Positions 1 through 6,608 of a stretch of 9,536 bases of DNA are shown one piece after another. The DNA is taken from positions 1 through 9,536 of the forward strand of contig JAGLFC010000032.1 in the NCBI GenBank assembly GCA_023144715.1, written 5' to 3'. The notes under the pieces were generated by a model. The model was not told the DNA's origin. It did no database searches and worked only from the letters and a program-made list of their open reading frames with translations. The DNA comes from Gammaproteobacteria bacterium. GTDB taxonomy: Bacteria; Pseudomonadota; Gammaproteobacteria; GRL18. Positions within the stretch are counted from its first letter, which is position 1. Every line of letters starts with the position of its first letter. Both the position numbers and the translations under genes were made by a program.

Positions 1-794
1 AATAAGCCATTATCAACAAAGACACACGTCAATTGCTCACCAATTGCCTTATGTAGTAAAGCCGCTACCACTGAAGAATCAACGCCCCCAGACAGCCCTA
101 GAACCACTTCGTCAGTACCCACTTTTTCACGAATCAATTGAATATTATCGGCAATAATATTCCCCGAATTCCATAAAGTATTACAGCCACAAATATCCAC
201 AATAAACCGCTGAAAAATTTGTTGTCCCTGTTTGGTATGAGTCACTTCTGGGTGAAATTGAATACCATAAAAATGACGTGATTCATCCGCCATTCCTGCA
301 ATCGGGGCATTATCAGTACTGGCCATTAATTTAAAACCATCAGGCAAAGTGACGACTTTATCACCATGAGACATCCACACATCCAGCATTCCATAGCCTT
401 CCTCTGTGGTATGATCGTCTATATCTTTGAGTAATTGCGTATGACCATGAGCACGTACTTGAGCATAACCGTATTCATGATGTTCAGAATTTTCGACTTT
501 GCCATTGAGCTGCTCTGCCATTGTTTGCATACCATAACAAATACCTAAAACAGGTACACCCAATTCAAAAACAATATTGGCAGCTCTAGGGGTATCAGTC
601 GCAGTGACTGTTTCTGGACCACCTGAAAGAATAATACCTTTTGCATCAAATGAACGAATCGCTTGAGCATCATAGTTTGAAGGATGAATTTCACAATAAA
701 CACCTGCCTCACGCACACGGCGTGCGATGAGCTGGGTATATTGAGAGCCAAAATCTAAAATTAAAATACGATGATCATGAATATTTTGTGTCAT
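1..794 (-). CDS. guaA: GMP synthase (glutamine-hydrolysing), N-terminal part, cut by window edge
   Basis: Converts XMP to GMP using ATP and glutamine, the last step of guanine nucleotide synthesis, in the cytoplasm. The 264 residues present begin MTQNIHDHRILILDFGSQ and cover the class I glutamine amidotransferase domain. The nucleophile is Cys86 in GICYGMQ, and the other two triad members are His181 and Glu183 in FHPEV. The start of the ATP pyrophosphatase domain follows, with the P-loop SGGVDSS at residues 235-241 and VDNGL at the edge. The remaining roughly 260 residues lie outside the window. The start ATG (complement of 792-794) gives the normal N-terminus, preceded by a weak AGGCAG ribosome site. 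The gene is divergent from the VWA operon, so it is not directly behind guaB as in many gammaproteobacteria. Identification is secure. Confidence 0.97.
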   Translation of the reverse strand, partial: MTQNIHDHRILILDFGSQYTQLIARRVREAGVYCEIHPSNYDAQAIRSFDAKGIILSGGPETVTATDTPRAANIVFELGVPVLGICYGMQTMAEQLNGKVENSEHHEYGYAQVRAHGHTQLLKDIDDHTTEEGYGMLDVWMSHGDKVVTLPDGFKLMASTDNAPIAGMADESRHFYGIQFHPEVTHTKQGQQIFQRFIVDICGCNTLWNSGNIIADNIQLIREKVGTDEVVLGLSGGVDSSVVAALLHKAIGEQLTCVFVDNGL

Positions 795-850
795 TTTATC
801 TGCCTAGTTCTATTGTCATAAATAGGTGGGATTCAATATGTTATTGGCTG

Positions 851-856
851 ATTATA
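851..856 (-). promoter_or_regulatory. guaA: Probable sigma-70 -10 box for guaA
   Basis: Read on the minus strand this is a perfect TATAAT, 57 bases before the guaA start codon, in the 152-base divergent spacer. No good -35 hexamer sits at 16-18 bases, only weak T-rich candidates, so the call rests on the -10 box and its position. Confidence 0.4.
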
Positions 857-900
857 ACATAAAAAGAAAATATGAAATAAGTGGTAAACAATACCGTCAT

Positions 901-929
901 TTATCAACTTGTTCTTATACATCTAAAAT
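901..929 (+). promoter_or_regulatory. Possible promoter for the VWA operon
   Basis: TTATCA (901-906) and TAAAAT (924-929) are separated by 17 bases and end 17 bases before the first VWA start codon. Both hexamers are imperfect and the region is AT-rich, so chance is a real alternative. If correct, the 5' leader would be very short (about 10 bases). That would fit the absence of a clear Shine-Dalgarno before the ATG at 947. Confidence 0.25.
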
Positions 930-946
930 GGTAAAGTTTTAAAAAT

Positions 947-2038
947 ATGAGAAAAACAAAACGACATATCAGTTCTTTTAATCTTGCTTTTTTAGATATT
1001 ATGTTTTGTGGTTTTGGGGCAGTAGTTTTATTGGTGTTGATTATCAATTCACATATTGTCACAGACAGTCAGATTAAAAATGAACAACTCAGTAGCCTTG
1101 TCGAACAGCTTAAAAAGAAGAAAAGTCATGCCGATAATAAAAACACTTCACTCCAAGCAGCATTACAAAAAAGCCAAAATGATGCTCAAGTCATTCATCA
1201 ACAATTAACGAAATTAAACATCTTATTCGAGACTATAGAAAAGAAAAAAGGGAACAATCAGGCACAGAGTCAGGCATTAAAAACACATATTAATCGCCTA
1301 CAAAAAGATCTTAAAACACTGGATAAAAAACGAAGCACACAAAGCCAAGCCATTGCAGAAAAAAGCGGTACTAAGGTGCGTCGCTATGAAGGTGAAGGGC
1401 ATCGTCAATATTTAACAGGTTTAAAATTAGGGGGGCAACGCGTATTAATTTTATTGGATCAGTCTGCTTCTATGCTTGATGAAACCATTGTGAATATTAT
1501 TGTGAAGCGCAATTTATCCAATGCCAGTAAAAAATCGACTCGTAAATGGCAACAAGCGGTCAATAGTGTGCGTTGGATTGTGGCAAACCTACCGCCTAGT
1601 AGTCAATTTTTAATTGTGAGCTTTAACAAAAAGACACAATCACTGCTTGATAATAATCACTATCAATGGGTAAAAAGTCGTGATAAGGCACAAGTGAATC
1701 GTCTGTTTAAACAGCTTAATCAATTAATTCCTGAATATGGTACTAATCTAGGATATGCCTTTTCAAGCATTAAAAAATTACCTCAAAAACCTGATAATAT
1801 TATTTTAATTACCGATGGCTTACCCACTTTAAGCAATAACAAGGGGAATAAAAGCAAAGTGTCTTCTGCTGAACGGGGTCAACTTTTTGCCAAAGCAGTG
1901 AAACTCCTCCCTAAACGTATTCCTGTGAATACTATTTTATTGCCATTAGAGGGTGATCCGATGGCAACCGTTTTATTTTGGAAACTCGCCATTGATACGA
2001 AAGGATCGTTTATGACACCTAGTCGAGATTGGCCATGA
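947..2038 (+). CDS. Membrane-anchored VWA-domain protein with ExbD-like N-terminal helix (first paralogue)
   Basis: A 363-residue protein with a short basic N-terminus, one membrane segment (about residues 12-34), a Lys/Gln-rich coiled coil (about 40-137), and a C-terminal von Willebrand A domain (about 165-360) expected in the periplasm. The membrane segment carries FLD at 15-17 followed by CGFGA at 21-25. This pattern resembles the ExbD/TolR transmembrane helix, where a single Asp carries protons. The metal-ion-dependent adhesion site looks intact: DQSAS at 171-175, Thr266 in YGTNLG, and Asp290 in ITDG. The phrase GHRQYLTGLKLGG before the domain looks like a conserved linker of this family. 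It is the first gene of a four-gene set, and its stop codon overlaps the start of the next gene. VWA and membrane topology are clear; the stator-like role is inference and the biological function is unknown. Confidence 0.88.
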   Translation: MRKTKRHISSFNLAFLDIMFCGFGAVVLLVLIINSHIVTDSQIKNEQLSSLVEQLKKKKSHADNKNTSLQAALQKSQNDAQVIHQQLTKLNILFETIEKKKGNNQAQSQALKTHINRLQKDLKTLDKKRSTQSQAIAEKSGTKVRRYEGEGHRQYLTGLKLGGQRVLILLDQSASMLDETIVNIIVKRNLSNASKKSTRKWQQAVNSVRWIVANLPPSSQFLIVSFNKKTQSLLDNNHYQWVKSRDKAQVNRLFKQLNQLIPEYGTNLGYAFSSIKKLPQKPDNIILITDGLPTLSNNKGNKSKVSSAERGQLFAKAVKLLPKRIPVNTILLPLEGDPMATVLFWKLAIDTKGSFMTPSRDWP

Positions 2039-3036
2039 AAAAACACTCACGTAAAGCCATTGAAATTTTTAATTTATCTTTTTTAGATGTGATTTCATGT
2101 GGTTTTGGGGCGATTATTTTATTGTTAGTCATCAGCAAAATATCACAACCGATATTGGTAAAAGAAGCGTCTGCGGATTTAAGTCATGAAGTGATAGCAT
2201 TAGAAGCTCAATTAATCCTAAAACAACAAGAAATAGAACGCACGCAACAACAATTAAATCACTCTCAAGATAATCTTCAACAATTAACGGCACGTTTAAA
2301 TCAAACTAATCATTTAATGGAGGCGACACAAGGCACACTCCAAGAAAGCCATCAAAATTTATACACTCAGCAAACCATTAAAAAACAAATGGCACAAGCA
2401 AGGCAAAGTTTGAGTGAAGAAATGCGTCGTTTGCAAGCACAAAAGCCTGTGGTGAATAAACAAAATACGGTCGGTGGCATTAGTGTCACGAGTGATTATA
2501 TTATCTTTATTATTGATACTTCAGGCTCAATGAGAAATTATGCTTGGTTATCGGTCAGAAAAAAAATGAAAGAAATTTTAGCCATTCATCCCAATGTCAA
2601 AGGAATTCAAGTGATGAATGATATGGGTGATTATATGTTTAGCCAATATGCAGGACGCTGGATTAATGACACACCCTCAAGAAGACGCTCTATCTTAAAA
2701 CGCCTGTCTTCTTGGAAACCTTTTTCTAATTCATCGCCTGAGGAAGGCATTACCAAAGCCATTAAACGATTTTATTCAGCGGATAAACAATTATCACTTT
2801 TTGTCTTTGGTGATGATTTTTCTCGTGGTTCAATACAATCAGTGCTCAATACAGTGGCACACCTCAATCGTGGTAATGGCTCAAGTAAAAAAAGAGTGCG
2901 TATTAATGCGGTGGGATTTCCTGTATTATTTAATTATTCGGGGGGTGAAGCTAATCTTGCTCGTTTTGCGGCTCTTATGAGAAAATTAGCAGAAAATAAT
3001 AATGGCAGTTTTGTTGGTTTAACACAGATAAAATAG
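2035..3036 (+). CDS. Membrane-anchored VWA-domain protein with ExbD-like N-terminal helix (second paralogue)
   Basis: A 333-residue protein with the same architecture as its upstream neighbour. A basic start is followed by a membrane helix containing FLDVISCGFGA (residues 16-26), a Gln-rich coiled coil (about 45-136), and a VWA domain (about 153-330). The metal site begins with DTSGS (161-165). The usual Thr position appears to be Ser in NSSPEEG (232-238), and the third acidic position is in FGDDF. The two paralogues are alike in the membrane helix but clearly diverged in the VWA half, so they are probably different subunits rather than a recent duplication. I chose ATG 2035 because it overlaps the previous stop as ATGA, typical of translational coupling; an in-frame TTG at 2029 would add two residues. 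Likely a partner of the first VWA protein; function unknown. Confidence 0.87.
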   Translation: MKKHSRKAIEIFNLSFLDVISCGFGAIILLLVISKISQPILVKEASADLSHEVIALEAQLILKQQEIERTQQQLNHSQDNLQQLTARLNQTNHLMEATQGTLQESHQNLYTQQTIKKQMAQARQSLSEEMRRLQAQKPVVNKQNTVGGISVTSDYIIFIIDTSGSMRNYAWLSVRKKMKEILAIHPNVKGIQVMNDMGDYMFSQYAGRWINDTPSRRRSILKRLSSWKPFSNSSPEEGITKAIKRFYSADKQLSLFVFGDDFSRGSIQSVLNTVAHLNRGNGSSKKRVRINAVGFPVLFNYSGGEANLARFAALMRKLAENNNGSFVGLTQIK

Positions 3037-3059
3037 TTAAAATAAAAGAGATTAAAATT

Positions 3060-3569
3060 GTGAAAAAATATATTATATCCTTATTAAGCGTACTATTAAC
3101 CGCCTGTCAAACACATTTACCTTTATTATCACAGGATGATAATCCTGAAAATCAAGTGTGTATCAATCATACAGAGCAGACAGGATTGGCAGATGTAGAT
3201 TATTTGCTCTATGCTAATAGAATGGTGGATGACTTAATTCAGAATGATCAGGTTCAAAAAAGATTAACATTTAATCGTTTAAAAATAGCCATTACCCATA
3301 TTGATTATAAAGAAGATAGGGCAATGTCTGATGTTATGAATGTTGATTTGACGAGTGTTAATCAAGCGATTAAAAATAGATTAATACGTTCAGGTCAGTT
3401 TATTATGGTTGATAATCAAGACAATTCTGATGTGTCTTTATCAGGTTATTTTACCAATAGCATAAAAGAAAACAATCATTGTATTGAGTATTACGAGCAA
3501 TTTTTTATGCAATTAAAAGACAATCACAGTCAATATATTATTTGGTCAGAACAAAAAGAATTTAAGTAG
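3060..3569 (+). CDS. LpoB-like outer-membrane lipoprotein
   Basis: A 169-residue predicted lipoprotein. MKKYIISLLSVLLTAC gives a short signal peptide and the lipobox LTAC, with Cys16 as the lipidated residue. The mature part resembles LpoB-type penicillin-binding-protein activators in the order of its segments. A helix (YANRMVDDLIQND) comes first, then a strand (RLKIAITHIDY). Next is DLTSVNQAIKNRLIRSGQFIMV, and last the ending YFTNSIKENN...YEQFFMQLKD...IIWSEQKEFK. In E. coli, LpoB crosses the periplasm to stimulate PBP1b; whether this homologue does so is inference. Position +2 after the Cys is Gln, so outer-membrane sorting is expected. The start is GTG with AGAG 9 bases upstream. It lies 23 bases after the second VWA gene, and a gap of similar size (20 bases) precedes the next gene, so it is probably co-transcribed. 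The resemblance was judged by eye and is moderate. Confidence 0.75.
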   Translation: MKKYIISLLSVLLTACQTHLPLLSQDDNPENQVCINHTEQTGLADVDYLLYANRMVDDLIQNDQVQKRLTFNRLKIAITHIDYKEDRAMSDVMNVDLTSVNQAIKNRLIRSGQFIMVDNQDNSDVSLSGYFTNSIKENNHCIEYYEQFFMQLKDNHSQYIIWSEQKEFK

Positions 3570-3589
3570 CATAATGGGAATAAACAATC

Positions 3590-4141
3590 ATGGCAAAATT
3601 ACCCGAAAAAACCAAACAAATTGCACAAGTACATGCCCCATTAATTAATAGTGTTGTGATGGCATGTCATAATAAAAGTATCACACCACAATTAGAACCT
3701 GCACTACAGGCCGCCAATCAGAATGGTTGGATAGAATTAGTGAAGCGTATACGACGCATTATCGCAGGTTCACGTAATAGTAAATTATTGATTGGACTGG
3801 ATGAAGAAGATGCAGCTATTATTTTGGCTATTTTAGTGGGCTTACAAGATGCCACACAATTACCTAAACCTGCTGATAATAAAGACTCAAAATTTGCCGC
3901 TCCGGGGCTTGCAAAAATGATTGATGCAGCCACAAAGGGTGATGTTAATGCCTTATCTGCACTCAGTAGTATGGCGGAACAAATGGTCGCTACCGAAGGC
4001 GATATGCGTTATTTAGGTGCTATTATTCATCCTATGATTAAGGGAGAGCGAGACCTTAAAGTGTTAAGCAAAAATATGGCAGAAGAAGGTGTTAAATTAG
4101 TAGAAGGCTTATTAAAAGAACTGGAAACATTAGAGGCTTAA
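3590..4141 (+). CDS. Small helical protein of unknown function, last gene of the VWA operon
   Basis: A 183-residue protein with no signal peptide and no clear membrane segment; I do not recognise a named family. Almost all of it reads as alpha-helix. The N-terminal half has a basic patch (VKRIRRIIAGSRNSK, 51-65) followed by an acidic turn and a hydrophobic helix (LDEEDAAIILAILVGLQ, 70-86). A Pro/Asp-rich linker at 92-100 leads to a C-terminal half with EGDMRYLGAIIHPMIKGERD (136-155), which looks like a conserved core. GGGA lies about 11 bases before the ATG. It is 20 bases downstream of the lipoprotein gene, so it should be co-expressed with the VWA proteins and is probably their cytoplasmic partner or regulator, but that is inferred only from position. 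Confidence 0.8.
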   Translation: MAKLPEKTKQIAQVHAPLINSVVMACHNKSITPQLEPALQAANQNGWIELVKRIRRIIAGSRNSKLLIGLDEEDAAIILAILVGLQDATQLPKPADNKDSKFAAPGLAKMIDAATKGDVNALSALSSMAEQMVATEGDMRYLGAIIHPMIKGERDLKVLSKNMAEEGVKLVEGLLKELETLEA

Positions 4142-4583
4142 ATGCACTCGATTATTATGGGTATTAACCTCTTAAAGATACATTTCCACAATTGTTGAGT
4201 GATACATAATTTTAGGAAATACTGGCTCCCTTATGTACTTACTTGGATCTGTATTTATGAAAATTTAGTATTCAAGTTATAGAAGTACCAATGGGCTACC
4301 TATTGTCACAAAAAAGACAAATTTTACAATAGTTAGCAATTACTTTAATTTCTAAATTACAGAATTAAAATCTATTTAGAGTCAAACTGATAAACCTAAA
4401 ATAAATTACTACACCATAATATCTTAAAATACTTAATTATTTTAGCAAAGATATTTATGGCTAAGTATATTGCAATGATAAAATAAAATATTTTCATTTC
4501 TTAGCCGATCTTATGTTGTATAATAGGATTATAGTATTTCAATGTAACCGCTTAACATTATAATGACTGTCACGGATAAAATT
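4142..4583. other. AT-rich stretch without a supported gene
   Basis: No convincing coding region was found on either strand between the VWA operon and lptM. No U-tract hairpin follows the operon. The stretch holds a perfect 7-base inverted repeat (GGCTAAG 4459-4465 and CTTAGCC 4500-4506) and a candidate -10 box at 4519-4524. It could be a promoter region plus decayed sequence. Confidence 0.5.
4519..4524 (+). promoter_or_regulatory. Probable -10 box for lptM-lysA
   Basis: A perfect TATAAT lies 60 bases before the chosen lptM start. No good -35 is present at 17 bases. The 7-base inverted repeat just upstream (4459-4465 and 4500-4506) would flank the -35 region. Confidence 0.4.
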
Positions 4584-4721
4584 ATGAAATGGTGTCGCGC
4601 AGAACTGGCTTTTTATCTACTTATTACCATTTTAGGTATAGGTAATATGATCACTGCCTGTGGGCAAAAAGGTGCTTTATACCTGCCTACAGAAAAAAAT
4701 ACATTAGAACAGACAAAATAA
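4584..4721 (+). CDS. lptM: LptM-type small lipoprotein (YifL-like)
   Basis: A 45-residue lipoprotein read from ATG 4584. It has the basic start MKWCR, a hydrophobic stretch, then the lipobox and signature ITACGQKGALYLP, the hallmark of LptM/YifL proteins (CGxKGPLYxP), and a short polar tail. LptM helps the LPS-transport translocon LptD/LptE mature in the outer membrane. Its place immediately before lysA (10 bases) is the classical gammaproteobacterial order and supports the call. An in-frame ATG at 4563 would add seven residues (MTVTDKI). I prefer 4584 because CGGA lies 7 bases upstream and the basic residues then sit at the N-terminus, while 4563 has no ribosome site. The tail is shorter than in E. 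coli. Too short for many gene finders. Confidence 0.85.
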   Translation: MKWCRAELAFYLLITILGIGNMITACGQKGALYLPTEKNTLEQTK

Positions 4722-4731
4722 AGAAAATTTT

Positions 4732-5997
4732 ATGGATTATTTTAAGTATACTGATGGTCATTATATGGCTGAAGATAATAGTGTTGCTAAATTAGCCAAT
4801 CACTATGGTACACCGCTCTATATTTATTCTCGTGCAACTTTAGAACGTCATTGGCGTGCCTTTGATGATGCCTTTGCCGATCAAGATCATCTAATCTGCT
4901 ATGCTGTTAAAGCCAATTCTAATCTTGCTGTACTTAATTTATTTGCACGCATGGGCAGTGGTTTTGATATTGTTTCTATTGGTGAATTAGAACGAGTATT
5001 AGCCGCTGGAGGCTCTCCTGATAAGATTGTTTTTTCTGGTGTTGGCAAACGCTATGATGAAATAAAACGTGCTTTAGAAGTGGGTATTCATTGTTTTAAT
5101 TTAGAATCTGAAGCTGAAATTGAACGTGTTAATGAAATTGCTGCGGAGCTAAATATCATTGCTCCTGTATCGGTTCGAGTGAATCCTGATGTCGATGCGA
5201 AAACACATCCTTATATTTCAACAGGACTCAAAGAAAACAAATTTGGTATTGATATTGAAAAAGCACGCATCGTCTATCAATATATATCAAAGCAATCTCA
5301 CCTAAAAATCGTGGGCATAGATTGCCACATTGGCTCACAATTATTAGAGATTACGCCTTTTATTGATACTTTAAAGCGTCTATTAATATTGGTTGATGAT
5401 TTGCGGAAAGATGGTATTAAACTGAAACATCTGGATTTAGGCGGTGGTTTAGGTATTTCTTATCATAATGAAATAGCACCCACCCCTGACGAATATGTTA
5501 ATGCGATTAAAGAGGTTTTGGATGGTCGCTTACTTAAAGTGATTTTAGAACCCGGACGTGCGATTGCAGGCAACGCAGGTATTTTAGTAACTCGTGTCGA
5601 GTATATAAAACACTCAGACACCTCAGATGGTAAAAATTTTGCCATTGTGGATGCTGCAATGAACGACTTAATGCGTCCAGCTCTTTACCAATCATGGCAG
5701 GATGTATTGCCCGTGGTTGAAATGCTTAAAAAATCAAGTATTAAAGAACAGGTGTATGATATTGTAGGACCTATTTGTGAAACAGGTGATTTTCTTGCTA
5801 AAGATCGTAAATTAAAACTCAAGGGTAAAGACTTACTGGCGATTCGCTCTGCAGGTGCTTATGGTTTTTCTATGAGTTCAACGTATAATTCACGTCCTAG
5901 AGCAGCAGAAGTGATGGTTGATGAAGATAAATATTATTTAGTGCGTGAAAGAGAATCACTTAACTCATTATTACATGGTGAATCAGTCCTACCTTAA
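4732..5997 (+). CDS. lysA: Diaminopimelate decarboxylase
   Basis: A PLP enzyme of the alanine-racemase-like fold (type III) that decarboxylates meso-diaminopimelate to L-lysine, the final step of lysine synthesis, in the cytoplasm. The 421 residues match the usual length. Lys60 in CYAVKANSN binds PLP. HIGSQ is at 199-203, the glycine-rich phosphate loop LGGGLG at 236-241, EPGR at 273-276, CETGDF at 349-354 (Cys349 is the partner catalytic residue from the other subunit), and Tyr377 in GAYGFS. The ATG start leads directly into the normal N-terminus DYFKYTDGHYMAED. It probably shares a transcript with lptM. The usual downstream partner dapF, which makes the meso substrate, is absent from this window. 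Identification is secure. Confidence 0.97.
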   Translation: MDYFKYTDGHYMAEDNSVAKLANHYGTPLYIYSRATLERHWRAFDDAFADQDHLICYAVKANSNLAVLNLFARMGSGFDIVSIGELERVLAAGGSPDKIVFSGVGKRYDEIKRALEVGIHCFNLESEAEIERVNEIAAELNIIAPVSVRVNPDVDAKTHPYISTGLKENKFGIDIEKARIVYQYISKQSHLKIVGIDCHIGSQLLEITPFIDTLKRLLILVDDLRKDGIKLKHLDLGGGLGISYHNEIAPTPDEYVNAIKEVLDGRLLKVILEPGRAIAGNAGILVTRVEYIKHSDTSDGKNFAIVDAAMNDLMRPALYQSWQDVLPVVEMLKKSSIKEQVYDIVGPICETGDFLAKDRKLKLKGKDLLAIRSAGAYGFSMSSTYNSRPRAAEVMVDEDKYYLVRERESLNSLLHGESVLP

Positions 5998-6064
5998 ATT
6001 ATTACTTATTTTATTAAAATGAGAGTAATTGATAACTTTTCTATAAAAAGTGTGATAAAAACAT

Positions 6065-6070
6065 TATAAT
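6065..6070 (+). promoter_or_regulatory. Possible -10 box before the cold-shock-domain gene
   Basis: A perfect TATAAT lies 53 bases before the start at 6123, in a 125-base gap after lysA. The -35 side (TATAAA at 17 bases) is poor. An 8-base inverted repeat (GAGTAATT 6023-6030 and AATTACTC 6076-6083) brackets it. It suggests this gene can be transcribed independently of lysA, but the region is AT-rich. Confidence 0.3.
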
Positions 6071-6122
6071 GGTAAAATTACTCCTTTTTACTTTCTTTTA
6101 TTGATATTTAAGAGCTTTATAT

Positions 6123-6563
6123 ATGTTTAATACTAAAAATATAATTATTATCTTTATTTCTGCCATCATTTCTTCATTGATAACATGGGCAATGACAAAG
6201 AGTACGTCATTGGGTGGTATGACAAGTTTATTATTTAATGCTTTTGTAGCATTAATACTCATGCAATTTTTGCAAAACGTAAACTTAGCCTCTATTCGCA
6301 AAAGTGTGGCTAAAATAAGCCCTAAAAAAACAGCCGACTCCCTTTCTAATGCCAACCGTGAAACAGGCACTGTAAAATGGTTTGATAGTGGTAAGGGTTA
6401 TGGCTTTATTACTCGCACCATGGGAGAAGATATTTTTGTCCATTTTCGTTCGATTAAAAAGAGCAATGGCTATCGTTCATTACGTGAAGGTCAGGCAGTC
6501 GAATTTACTGTGACAAAAGGGGCTAAAGGTCCTCAGGCAGAAGATATTCATATTGTGCAATAA
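6123..6563 (+). CDS. Membrane-anchored cold-shock-domain protein
   Basis: A 146-residue protein joining two predicted membrane helices (about 6-24 and 33-52) to a complete C-terminal cold-shock domain (about 81-146), through a basic, Ser/Lys/Asn-rich linker. The nucleic-acid-binding motifs are intact: KWFDSGKGYGFI (85-96, RNP1) and DIFVHF (103-108, RNP2). The domain ends with the family-typical GPQAEDIHIV. Free CspA-type proteins are about 70 residues and cytoplasmic; this arrangement would tether RNA or single-stranded DNA binding to the inner membrane. It differs from the better known proteins that carry the cold-shock domain first and a DUF1294 membrane part after. It sits between lysA and a zinc-knuckle gene, on the same strand. 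The domain is certain; the biological role is not known to me. Confidence 0.88.
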   Translation: MFNTKNIIIIFISAIISSLITWAMTKSTSLGGMTSLLFNAFVALILMQFLQNVNLASIRKSVAKISPKKTADSLSNANRETGTVKWFDSGKGYGFITRTMGEDIFVHFRSIKKSNGYRSLREGQAVEFTVTKGAKGPQAEDIHIVQ

Positions 6564-6571
6564 TCTCTTCT

Positions 6572-6598
6572 TTAATGGTTTAAACACTTAATGGTTTA
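6572..6598 (+). repeat. Two copies of an 11-base direct repeat
   Basis: TTAATGGTTTA occurs at 6572-6582 and again at 6588-6598, with a 16-base period, in the short gap between the cold-shock-domain gene and the zinc-knuckle gene. The second copy runs into the Shine-Dalgarno of the next gene. It may be a chance AT-rich duplication or an operator. Confidence 0.5.
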
Positions 6599-6608
6599 GG
6601 AACTTAAT

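Noticed and set aside
545..751. Open frame on the minus strand inside guaA
   Set aside because: It is a different frame from guaA, which is intact through the whole stretch with all its motifs; the frame has no recognisable content.
2029..2034. TTG at 2029 as start of the second VWA gene
   Set aside because: It adds only two residues and overlaps the previous gene by 10 bases; ATG 2035 gives the common ATGA overlap.
3718..3933. Minus-strand open frame inside the last gene of the VWA operon
   Set aside because: It is a shadow of a 183-residue plus-strand gene with a ribosome site and operon context, and has no motif of its own.
947..4141. VWA operon as a known defence system such as Zorya
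   Set aside because: Zorya needs ZorA/ZorB plus nuclease or helicase subunits; there is no OmpA-like domain, no helicase or nuclease and no MotA-type gene here.
6023..6083. 8-base inverted repeat GAGTAATT/AATTACTC after lysA as a terminator
   Set aside because: The 45-base loop and AT-rich arms make a poor hairpin and no T-tract follows; kept only as a remark on the promoter entry.
6098..6370. Minus-strand open frame opposite the membrane cold-shock-domain gene
   Set aside because: It lies antisense to a gene with a clear domain, and its own residues show no family features; the hydrophobic run arises from the AT-rich membrane-helix codons on the other strand.
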